From contig NZ_BFAY01000011.1 in assembly GCF_003112675.1 (NCBI RefSeq), positions 868,001 through 932,000 on the forward strand: 64,000 bases of DNA. Direction: 5' to 3'. Both the position numbers and the translations under genes were made by a program. Source of the DNA: Leptospira johnsonii. GTDB taxonomy: Bacteria; Spirochaetota; Leptospiria; Leptospirales; Leptospiraceae. Every line of letters begins with the position of its first letter. The stretch's first letter is position 1. The notes below the pieces were generated by a model that was given only the letters and a program-made list of their open reading frames with translations, made no database searches and was not told where the DNA came from. Below, piece by piece: positions 19,581 to 26,998 of this stretch.

Positions 19581-19784
19581 CGGATTCCTCTTTAGAAGTT
19601 TTATTAGAACTCTCTCTTTTATTTTCGGTCTATGAAAGATCTTTCCCGAATTTTTTGCGGAGTAGAATGTCACATCGATCTGAAATTATGTACCGAAGCC
19701 TTTCGAATCGTTCTTATGTTTAGAATATCGCCGATTTATTTGGATATTTCAAGGAATAGACTGCTTTTGCATCCTTATAGTTTT

Positions 19785-19950
19785 TCCCTTGCCAGGGGAA
19801 GTGCTAAACCAAAACCTGGAATTACGCTTTCAGGGAGGAAGTCGGGTGAAAATCCCGCGCTGACCCGCAACTGTGATGTCCGTTTTAAACGGAATAAGCC
19901 AGATCTTCCCCGCGATACTGAAACCTCGAGGTTGGGGAGTATCGTAAATC
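19785..19950 (+). promoter_or_regulatory. Cobalamin (B12) riboswitch
   Basis: The conserved core is clear. It has ggaagtcgggtgaaaatccc (19837-19856), then gctgacccgcaactgtga, and the B12 box aagccagatctt (19896-19907). A following stem cgatact (19913-19919)/agtatcg (19938-19944) corresponds to P13. It precedes two lipoprotein genes and cobT-cobS-cobC. Binding of adenosylcobalamin is expected to reduce expression. The nearest hairpin after the core, gccccga (19985-19991)/tcggggc (20003-20009), has no T run, so control may act on translation or by another route. The first start codon is about 190 bases downstream. Confidence 0.93.
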
Positions 19951-20137
19951 TCGCTCTTTAGCGCATCCGCGCTTCTGCGATGGGGCCCCGAAAGCTAAAA
20001 TGTCGGGGCTCTCGAACGGAAAAAGAAAACCACCGCAAATACCAAATCGTTCGGATCTTAGTAAGATCAATGATCGACTAACGTTATTTTGCTTTTATTT
20101 TCTTTTTCTGCGATATCCGGCAGAACCAGGAGAGAAA

Positions 20138-20659
20138 ATGAGAAAATTCAGGACAAAAGCGATAATCATATTATTCGCTTTATCGTTAATCAACACCGCT
20201 TGTTTTGAAACGGAAAAGTCAGAGTCTGATAATAGCGCGATTATCGCTGCGCTGGTCCAAGCTAATTATATTGAAGTTGGCGGTTCTTGGCAAGTAGGCT
20301 ACTATTCCGGTGGAGCCGATGGACCAGTTTATGGTACCGCAGCTATAACTGCTCAATCTTGGATCGAGCAAGGAATGCAAAAATTAACCGTCGTTGAAAT
20401 AGATAGCGCCAATAGAAAACTTTATTACCAAGCGTCTGCAGATGATGCCTCTAATCCTAGTAAATTCGGAAGAATAGACTGGACTGCAATTCGTAGTAAT
20501 TCTTGCCCTTCTAGTGCGAGCCGCTGTTTCGATTATTGCCAAATCGTATATGGAAAGAATACTTTAGCAGAAGCAAAAAGTGATACTGCTACTAGTGATT
20601 CTTCTGCTTTAAAGACGAACGGCTGTAATGGATTCGGCTGGAATTACATGATCCCATAA
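20138..20659 (+). CDS. Small lipoprotein under B12 riboswitch control
   Basis: The 173-residue protein is read from ATG 20138, with Shine-Dalgarno aggag about 8 bases upstream; the longer open frame from 20000 covers the leader RNA and is not credible. The signal ends with lipobox INTAC. The mature part has NYIEVGGSWQVGYYSGGADG and four to five cysteines near the C-terminus (SCPSSASRCFDYCQIVYGKN) that could form disulphides. No family recognised. As the first gene after a cobalamin riboswitch, it is a candidate surface or periplasmic cobalamin- or corrinoid-handling lipoprotein (inference). Confidence 0.75.
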   Translation: MRKFRTKAIIILFALSLINTACFETEKSESDNSAIIAALVQANYIEVGGSWQVGYYSGGADGPVYGTAAITAQSWIEQGMQKLTVVEIDSANRKLYYQASADDASNPSKFGRIDWTAIRSNSCPSSASRCFDYCQIVYGKNTLAEAKSDTATSDSSALKTNGCNGFGWNYMIP

Positions 20660-20693
20660 TCGGATCTAAATTGCGAAAGGAGAGTCACAACGT

Positions 20694-21533
20694 ATGAAAC
20701 AAATAAGTAAATTCGCGTTTTTTGGAATGTTTGTTTTTCTCTTTCTCATAAGTTGTGATGGCTCCGGAAGCAGCACTGATCTAACTGGACTTTTATTAAC
20801 CGGACAAAATTCCCTTTCGAATTCTGGAAGTTGCCCTCCGGCAAGTATAGACCCTGAATATCTTTTAGCAAATACTGTAGTCAGTGCACCTGGCAGCAAT
20901 CCTAGCGTCCTATACAAAGATCCTGAGAAAGCAATCAACGGGGTTTGTGGAGGAGGACAGAATACGGGTGGTTTTGACGTTTATACAATGGGTTCTACCG
21001 ACCCGAATAATTTTCTGATCCTTTCTTGGAATGGAGCAACTGTGACTAACGGTACAGGGATTGATTTTATCGTTTTTGAGAACGGTTTCCAACAACAAGC
21101 TTCTATCAATTATTTTATAGAACCTATAATCGTAGAGGTTAGCTTAGACGGGACAAATTATTGCGGGTTTAATCCTCAATATACCGGAGCTGCAAGCCCT
21201 GCCAGTTTGGATCCTACGGATTGGATCCGTTTTGGAGGAGCAAATCCTGTACTTTGGAATATGGTTACTCATCCACTCACTCCTACGGAAATTTTTCCGG
21301 ATCCATTTGTTGCAAACGCAGGTGGAGATCCATTCGATCTAGACGATCTAGCGGTAGATGCTCGATTTGCAAATGGATGCGATTCTACAGTGCTTTCCAA
21401 TCTACAAACAAACGGATTCAAGTTTATTAAACTATTGAATGCGAAAGGACAATCCACCTTTCCCACTCCTGCAGGAAGTTTTGACGGAGGCCCTGATATA
21501 GACGGAGTCATCGCTAAATCGATAACCCCTTAA
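20694..21533 (+). CDS. Cell-surface-type lipoprotein (LIC_13355-like) in B12 regulon
   Basis: The 279-residue protein has the signal FAFFGMFVFLFLISC with lipobox LISC. The mature beta-rich domain contains GIDFIVFENGFQQQ, IIVEVSLDGTNYCGF, and DPFDLDDLAVDARFANGCD. This pattern (VFENGF, then VEVSLDG) resembles surface proteins found beside TonB-type B12 receptors in other phyla and the Leptospira LIC_13355 family; the assignment is from memory and tentative. Shine-Dalgarno aaggag lies 13 bases upstream of the ATG. It lies between the first lipoprotein gene and cobT. A corrinoid-capture role is plausible but not shown. Confidence 0.75.
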   Translation: MKQISKFAFFGMFVFLFLISCDGSGSSTDLTGLLLTGQNSLSNSGSCPPASIDPEYLLANTVVSAPGSNPSVLYKDPEKAINGVCGGGQNTGGFDVYTMGSTDPNNFLILSWNGATVTNGTGIDFIVFENGFQQQASINYFIEPIIVEVSLDGTNYCGFNPQYTGAASPASLDPTDWIRFGGANPVLWNMVTHPLTPTEIFPDPFVANAGGDPFDLDDLAVDARFANGCDSTVLSNLQTNGFKFIKLLNAKGQSTFPTPAGSFDGGPDIDGVIAKSITP

Positions 21534-21605
21534 CCTGAAACGAAACATAGATCTTCTGATCTTTTTTCGATTTAATAATTTAAAATTTTTACAAATGAAA
21601 AGAAT

Positions 21606-22649
21606 ATGATCCGCCCAAAAGATGTACACCAGTTGAACTTAGATAAATTTTTACGTAATAAAATAGATACCAAGACAAAGCCATTAGGTGCCTTGGGTAA
21701 ATTAGAAGATCTTGCTTACCGAATCGGCACGATCCAAAACACAATCGATCCTGTATTATCCAATCCTCATTTACTAGTATTCGCTGGGGATCATGGACTT
21801 GCAGACTCCGGGGTTTCAGCTTTTCCGAAAGAAGTTACTTATCAAATGGTATTAAACTTTTTGAATGGAGGAGCTGCGATCAACGTATTCTGCAAACAAC
21901 ATGGGATCAAATTGTTGGTAGTTGATGCTGGAGTTTCCGGTAATTTCGAACAGACCCATCCTGATTTTATCCCAGCCAAGATCGCAGCCGGAACCAGAAA
22001 CATTCTGAACGAAGCAGCAATGACAAGAGAAGAATGTGAAGAAGCAATTCGTATCGGAGGGGAGATCGCGACTACCAAGGTTCCGAAAGATTGTAATGTA
22101 ATCGGTTTCGGAGAAATGGGAATAGGAAATACTTCGAGTGCATCCTTACTCGCTTCCGTATTTCTGGATCGTTCCGCAGAAGATCTTACCGGAAGAGGAA
22201 CAGGCCTGGACGACGGATCTTTAGAGCGTAAGAAAAAGATCTTAGCCGAATGCAGAGCAAAACACCAAGTAAATCCGAAAGATCCGATAGAAGTCCTTTC
22301 TAAGTTCGGAGGTTTCGAGATCGCGATGATCTGCGGGGCAATGTTATCTTCTTATAAAGAAAACCGTTTGATCCTTGTAGATGGCTTTATCGCAAGTTCA
22401 GCCTTCTTAACCGCTTCTAGAATGGAACCTAAGATCGTTCGCAATGCAGTTTTTGCTCATAAGTCTTCCGAGCAAGGCCATCGACTGATCCTGGAATTTT
22501 TTGACGCAGACCCTATCCTAGACCTCGGACTTCGTCTGGGAGAAGGGACCGGATGTGCACTCGCCTATCCTATCTTAGAATCCGCATTGGCGTTCTTAAG
22601 AGAAATGGCAAGCTTCGAATCCGCAGGTGTTTCCGAAAAAAAAGACTAA
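21606..22649 (+). CDS. cobT: Nicotinate-nucleotide--dimethylbenzimidazole phosphoribosyltransferase
   Basis: The 347-residue enzyme makes alpha-ribazole phosphate from nicotinate mononucleotide and the lower-ligand base, for the nucleotide loop of B12. It shows [14 protein letters not shown] at the N-terminus, [33 protein letters not shown], and [18 protein letters not shown] near the C-terminus; the Glu in GEGTG is the general base in CobT. Length matches the family (about 350). It lies downstream of the cobalamin riboswitch and the two lipoproteins and is followed by cobS. Confidence 0.96.
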   Translation: MIRPKDVHQLNLDKFLRNKIDTKTKPLGALGKLEDLAYRIGTIQNTIDPVLSNPHLLVFAGDHGLADSGVSAFPKEVTYQMVLNFLNGGAAINVFCKQHGIKLLVVDAGVSGNFEQTHPDFIPAKIAAGTRNILNEAAMTREECEEAIRIGGEIATTKVPKDCNVIGFGEMGIGNTSSASLLASVFLDRSAEDLTGRGTGLDDGSLERKKKILAECRAKHQVNPKDPIEVLSKFGGFEIAMICGAMLSSYKENRLILVDGFIASSAFLTASRMEPKIVRNAVFAHKSSEQGHRLILEFFDADPILDLGLRLGEGTGCALAYPILESALAFLREMASFESAGVSEKKD

Positions 22650-22684
22650 GTTGGAAGTAAATTCTCGCTGCCCGAATCGGAGGA

Positions 22685-22732
22685 ATGAATAAGTTCGTCT
22701 TTGCATGTTTGGATTTATCCGCAAAGAACTGA
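22685..22732 (+). CDS. Possible 15-codon leader peptide overlapping the cobS start
   Basis: A ggagg Shine-Dalgarno at 22678-22682 is positioned for ATG 22685, giving MNKFVFACLDLSAKN and a stop at 22730-22732. The cobS start at 22705 lies inside it in another frame and has no good ribosome-binding site of its own. Translation of the short frame could feed cobS by reinitiation. The leader may equally be fortuitous. Confidence 0.3.
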   Translation: MNKFVFACLDLSAKN

Positions 22733-23517
22733 TCATTTTTCTTTCCTCCGTACGTTATAATACTCGTATCATTGTTCCGTCATGGGTGGAACATTCGGAC
22801 GAATATCTCAATTCTTCTTCCAGATATTTTCCTCTCGTAGGATGGATTGTTGGAACTGCAACATGGTTCGTTCTTTGGGTTTCTGATCTCTCTTTGACCT
22901 GGGAGATAAGCATTGTTTTGTCAATGGCGGTTTCTGTTTTGGTAACCGGAGCATTTCACGAAGACGGATTTACCGACGTATGCGACGGATTCGGCGGGGG
23001 TTGGACCAAAGAGAAGATCCTAGAGATCATGAAGGACAGTAGGATCGGTGCTTTTGGAACAATTGGGATCATACTTGTCCTTCTTCTTAAATTTGTATGT
23101 TATAAATCTTTGGAAGAATTTTCCATAGAGGTATTATTCATCACGATACTTTCCTCTCATTCTTCTAGTAGATTTTGGGCCTTATTCACTGCTAAAACAC
23201 TATCTTATGTGAGAGAAGATCAGCTTTCCAAGGCAAAACCGATCATTCAAACTTTAAAAACTTCTAATGTAGTTATCGCAGGGATCTGGGGATTGGCTCC
23301 TTGGCTCGCATTCTTTCACAACGCATATCTTCCTTCGGATCGAGTGTTCGGATTTTTACTATATCCATTTCTACTACAAACATTCGGATATTTATATCTC
23401 AGAAGTTTTTATAAAAAGTGGTTGGGGGGATATACAGGGGATTGTTTGGGCGCAGTCCAACAAGTAACAGAACTATTGTATCTGATCGGGATCGTCGTAG
23501 CTTGGAAATCTTTTTAG
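22705..23517 (+). CDS. cobS: Adenosylcobinamide-GDP ribazoletransferase (cobalamin synthase)
   Basis: The 270-residue integral membrane enzyme joins adenosylcobinamide-GDP to alpha-ribazole (phosphate). The signature is FHEDGFTDVCDGFGGGWTKE, followed by ILEIMKDSRIGAFGT, with the metal-binding acidic residues in EDGxxDxxDG. Several membrane helices lie at about 45-80, 100-150 and 190-270. The C-terminal WLGGYTGDCLGAVQQVTEL is also typical. The start ATG 22705 lacks a close Shine-Dalgarno; an upstream stop at 22690 prevents a longer in-frame N-terminus. The 3' end overlaps the phosphatase gene by 16 bases. Confidence 0.95.
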   Translation: MFGFIRKELIIFLSSVRYNTRIIVPSWVEHSDEYLNSSSRYFPLVGWIVGTATWFVLWVSDLSLTWEISIVLSMAVSVLVTGAFHEDGFTDVCDGFGGGWTKEKILEIMKDSRIGAFGTIGIILVLLLKFVCYKSLEEFSIEVLFITILSSHSSSRFWALFTAKTLSYVREDQLSKAKPIIQTLKTSNVVIAGIWGLAPWLAFFHNAYLPSDRVFGFLLYPFLLQTFGYLYLRSFYKKWLGGYTGDCLGAVQQVTELLYLIGIVVAWKSF

Positions 23518-24143
23518 TCAGACATACAACTCCCGAAGTAGAACCTGGGACCTGTTATGGCAAATCAGATCTAGGACTTCCTTCTAGCTTTGAAAAAGAA
23601 GCTGAGAATGTTCTGAAACTTCTTCCTGAAAAAGTACATTCAATCCGTACTAGTCCTCTATTCAGATGTTATAGTCTGGCGGAGTATATCAGCAAACATC
23701 TGGAATCAAAATCAATTACTCCTGCTTGGAAAGTAGACTCGAATATCCAAGAGCTGGACTTTGGTGATTGGGAGGGACGTTTGTGGGAGGACCTACCTAG
23801 GTCGGAAACGGATCCTTGGATGGAAGATTATGTAAATCGAAGACCTCCAGGAGGTGAAACCTATTCTGAGCTAAAGAACAGGCTCTTAAAATCTTGGGAA
23901 GAAGGTCTGCAAGAAGCAAAGTCCTGGGAAAATCTAAAAAGCGAAGAAGGGGAAACTTCCGAATACAAAACGATTTGGGTCAGTCATGGAGGACCTATTC
24001 GATGTTTGTCTTCCATCGTTTTAGGATTTCCTTTGGAGAATTCGTTTCGATTGGTTTTAGAATATGGCTCCGTCTCTTGTTTCAAGATCCGATTCGGAGA
24101 AATACAATCTTATCCTCAGTTCGTTTATTGGAACAAAAAGTAA
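23502..24143 (+). CDS. cobC: Histidine phosphatase, likely alpha-ribazole phosphatase
   Basis: The 213-residue product is read from TTG 23502, because the phosphohistidine motif FLVRHT starts four codons later; upstream codons in this frame lie inside cobS. The RHG/RHT motif and SHGGPIRCL (second catalytic His) define the phosphoglycerate-mutase-like histidine phosphatases. ELDFGDWEGRLWEDLP is characteristic of the CobC/alpha-ribazole phosphatase group. It removes the 5'-phosphate of alpha-ribazole or of cobalamin phosphate after CobS. The overlap with cobS supports one operon. Confidence 0.88.
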   Translation: MEIFLVRHTTPEVEPGTCYGKSDLGLPSSFEKEAENVLKLLPEKVHSIRTSPLFRCYSLAEYISKHLESKSITPAWKVDSNIQELDFGDWEGRLWEDLPRSETDPWMEDYVNRRPPGGETYSELKNRLLKSWEEGLQEAKSWENLKSEEGETSEYKTIWVSHGGPIRCLSSIVLGFPLENSFRLVLEYGSVSCFKIRFGEIQSYPQFVYWNKK

Positions 24144-24181
24144 GTCCGGCTTTGAACAAATAAGACATAAATCGAAGACCT

Positions 24182-25327
24182 ATGCCTCTAAGGTGTTTTT
24201 ACTTTTATCCGATAAGGAATATAGTATTCCTATCTCCCATGCCCTTTTTCCGAATATTTAAATTCCGGCCTCTTCTTCATAACGAAAAGTTAAAGTATAT
24301 TCTTCTCATATCTATACTTCTAAGTTCTTCTTTTATAGATTCGGATACATCTACTGAACTTGTGATGCCTAGCCAATCAGAAAGCGCTAAACTGTTTATC
24401 TTAGATGCAAGCGGCTCCATGAACGAGTATCTTGGGATCTATCAAAAGGTACATCTGGCAAAAAAATATGTTCGCCATTTTGTAGATAAACTTCCTGAAG
24501 AGACTGAAGTAGGTTTTATCGCTTACGGAAATCGTCTCCCTGGTTGCCAATCTTCCAGACTTTACCAACCTTTAGAAAAAGGAAATCGCCCTGGCTTTCA
24601 AAACAAACTTTTTGGGCTCACTCCTTCTGGTGCTACTCCACTTGCAGAGTCCATTCGGATCGCAGGAGATTATATTATTCGCAGAAAATCTCCCACTGAC
24701 TTGATCTTAGTAACCGATGGAATTGAAAGTTGTTACGGAAATCCTGAAAAAGAACTTCAAGTCCTACAACAAAAAGGTGTAAATTTCAAAATGCATATCC
24801 TGGGCCTCGGATTGAAACCGGAAGAGAAAAGGATCATGCAGTCTTTGGCGAAAACAGGAAATGGAAAATATTATAATGTGGGAGAAGACAGTGACTTCTT
24901 TCTCGCAGTGGAAGATCTTCTAAAACAAGAACCTCAGCCCAAACGAACTGAAATTGAACCTGAAAAACGTAAACCTAAGATCAGGATCTCTGATATCGAA
25001 AGGAAACAAACAGACTCGGAAGAAAATTTTTATAGAGTGAAATTCGTTTTTGAAAATTCCGATTCTGATAATCAATGTGTGATCTTAAATCTAAAAAGAA
25101 GAAGTTCCGTTTCTTTCAAAACACAAAACTGGAATCCTCAAAGAACTACCGAACCTGAAAGAGTTTTGCGAACAGAACAAATCTGTTTCAAAACGAAAAA
25201 AGGAGAAGGAGAATTTCAGATCTCCGCTCCCGCACATCTTCCTTTAAATTTGGAATTGGAACTTTGGGATACAAAAGGTATCCCAAGTTCGGTGGACAAA
25301 AGTGGAGAAAAAAATCTTACGGAGTAA
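24182..25327 (+). CDS. von Willebrand factor A domain protein
   Basis: The 381-residue protein has a membrane or signal segment (YILLISILLSSSFI). A VWA domain follows at about 70-250, with MIDAS motif DASGS, a conserved Thr in SGATPLAES, and LVTDGIESC. VWA domains bind metal and mediate protein interactions. The C-terminal 130 residues are charged (KRKPKIRISDIERK) and then beta-rich; no second domain recognised. The start is ATG 24182 or ATG 24239; neither has a strong Shine-Dalgarno. It converges with the DUF4139 pair, with stops 4 bases apart, so it may be functionally linked or simply close. Confidence 0.8.
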   Translation: MPLRCFYFYPIRNIVFLSPMPFFRIFKFRPLLHNEKLKYILLISILLSSSFIDSDTSTELVMPSQSESAKLFILDASGSMNEYLGIYQKVHLAKKYVRHFVDKLPEETEVGFIAYGNRLPGCQSSRLYQPLEKGNRPGFQNKLFGLTPSGATPLAESIRIAGDYIIRRKSPTDLILVTDGIESCYGNPEKELQVLQQKGVNFKMHILGLGLKPEEKRIMQSLAKTGNGKYYNVGEDSDFFLAVEDLLKQEPQPKRTEIEPEKRKPKIRISDIERKQTDSEENFYRVKFVFENSDSDNQCVILNLKRRSSVSFKTQNWNPQRTTEPERVLRTEQICFKTKKGEGEFQISAPAHLPLNLELELWDTKGIPSSVDKSGEKNLTE

Positions 25328-25331
25328 GTTC

Positions 25332-26990
25332 TTAAAAAGATCTTAAGAAATCCAAGTTTTGGTGATTCGGATACGTTACCCGATATTCTAATTTGATCTC
25401 TTTTTTACCGGAAGGAGGGATCTCTAAACTCCACTCTATAATTCCAGAATTCGCGCGATATTCTTTGGAACCTGGAGTGCTTGTCTCCTGATTCACCTCG
25501 ACCTTTACACTCGCGGATTCGGAGATAGGGATCTGTTCTCTTACGATGACAGTTTTGCTTTCTTTACCGAAATTTTCCAGACTCAGATAAACCTTCTTCT
25601 CCATTACTTTTTGAGTGGAAATCAATCCTTCTTTGGTTTGGTTCCAATCCTTTCTATAAGAGAGTCTTAAACTACCTTCCGTGCCTAGAGAAACCGAAAG
25701 ATTTTCCTTAGGAGAAACATAAGGAACCTTAGTCCTTCCTACAAGTCCTGAACTTCTGAACAGAGATACTTCGCCTGGCAAAATCGGAAATTCTCCCATG
25801 TTTTGAAACTCAGCCTCCAAAAGAGGAAAAGGTTTGTATCTAGGAGAAGCCACAGTTTTTACCTGGATCGGAGAACTAAAAGACAACATCTCGAATTTTC
25901 TAGATTCTTTCTGAGAAGCTAATGTAATCGTTTTAGGAAGTCTGAATAGAAATCCGCTTCCTCTTTCACTGGAGGGAGAAGGTTCTTCCGTAGCAGGAAT
26001 ATTGGACTCTTCATTGGGCATTTGAGCGGCACCCACTGCTTGGGTTTGGTTAGTGAGAATTTCCTGTTTGGAATCGACTTCTACATCAAATAATCTTAAT
26101 GGACGAAGCCTATCCCTTCTGAGAGATAGATCCGGCCTGGTGGTCGAAAGAAGAAGTTGCACCCCTCTCCAATCTTCCCCGGTTTCTTGTCGGATCTCCA
26201 CTATGTATTCCAGTTTTGCTTTGCTTAAGGAATCATCTGCAGTCAGAATATAAGTCGGCCTCCAATCCGCATTAGAAACCAAATAGCTCAAGCGAAGTTC
26301 TACGCTCTTAGCCTCGGAGCTCGTGTTTACGATCTGGACCCAAGTAGTACGTGTGCTTTTTTCAGCCTGGGATAGTAAAAGTGAAAGCTGGGCTCTTGCT
26401 TCTTCCAGTTCCGTTTGGACTTTTCGTTTTGACTTTTCTAACTTCTCCCAAGAAGCAAAAATAGAAACAGCCTCATCTCTGGTCTTCTTTAAATAAGTTC
26501 CCCAGTTTTTTCCATCTCCTTCTACCCTACCGTAAAGGAGGTTACGACCTACTACATCCGAAACTTTTTTGCGCATTTCGGACAACAGGTCCTTTTCGGC
26601 TTTTAGATCATTCTCTTTTGCTAATATACTTTCCAACTCCTTCTCCAGTTGTTGCACTTTTTTTTGGAGCTGAGCAACTTCCGGATTCGAAGCAGCAGTA
26701 CCTTCTTCTTTCCAAGTCCTGGAACCGGTAACCTCAACTTGGGAAGAAGTTACTGCGGCCGTTAAGGTCTCTTCCAAAAGTGAAACAGGTAGATAAGAGA
26801 TCTCTATTTTGTTCGCTCCGGGTTCCAACTGGACTCTTCCGGACCTGAGGATCTGAGCGGTTCCCTGATGAACGGTAACTTCCTTGATCGGAAGGCTAAA
26901 TTCTTTTCCGAATATGGGAAAAGAAATCAAAACAAACATAAAAGTGAATCGAAAGAAAGATGAATACATTAAAGTTTTATAATTTTTCAT
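25332..26990 (-). CDS. DUF4139 (MuiA-family) exported protein, downstream copy
   Basis: The 552-residue product is read from ATG 26990, which has gagg 7 bases upstream; a TTG at 27002 overlapping the previous stop is an alternative. A signal peptide (FMFVLISFPIFG) precedes an N-terminal DUF4140-like region (LPIKEVTVHQGTAQILRSG), a coiled coil at about 105-215, and the DUF4139 domain with VSNADWRPTYILTADDSLSK and VEIRQETGEDWRGVQLLLST. The C-terminal GIIEWSLEIPPSGKKEIKLE is also typical. The family is named mucoidy inhibitor A, but its function is not defined. It is a paralogue of the next gene upstream. Confidence 0.85.
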   Translation of the reverse strand: MKNYKTLMYSSFFRFTFMFVLISFPIFGKEFSLPIKEVTVHQGTAQILRSGRVQLEPGANKIEISYLPVSLLEETLTAAVTSSQVEVTGSRTWKEEGTAASNPEVAQLQKKVQQLEKELESILAKENDLKAEKDLLSEMRKKVSDVVGRNLLYGRVEGDGKNWGTYLKKTRDEAVSIFASWEKLEKSKRKVQTELEEARAQLSLLLSQAEKSTRTTWVQIVNTSSEAKSVELRLSYLVSNADWRPTYILTADDSLSKAKLEYIVEIRQETGEDWRGVQLLLSTTRPDLSLRRDRLRPLRLFDVEVDSKQEILTNQTQAVGAAQMPNEESNIPATEEPSPSSERGSGFLFRLPKTITLASQKESRKFEMLSFSSPIQVKTVASPRYKPFPLLEAEFQNMGEFPILPGEVSLFRSSGLVGRTKVPYVSPKENLSVSLGTEGSLRLSYRKDWNQTKEGLISTQKVMEKKVYLSLENFGKESKTVIVREQIPISESASVKVEVNQETSTPGSKEYRANSGIIEWSLEIPPSGKKEIKLEYRVTYPNHQNLDFLRSF

Positions 26991-26998
26991 GATAAGCC

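Noticed and set aside
19632..19961. Plus-strand frame across the cobalamin riboswitch
   Set aside because: It runs through the conserved riboswitch core; sequence there is constrained by RNA structure, not coding.
20000..20137. N-terminal extension of the first B12-regulated lipoprotein
   Set aside because: A proper Shine-Dalgarno and lipoprotein signal begin at 20138; the extra residues cover leader RNA.
22685..23517. Sequencing frameshift at the cobS start
   Set aside because: CobS is complete from ATG 22705; the short frame ends after 15 codons and does not resemble a CobS N-terminus.
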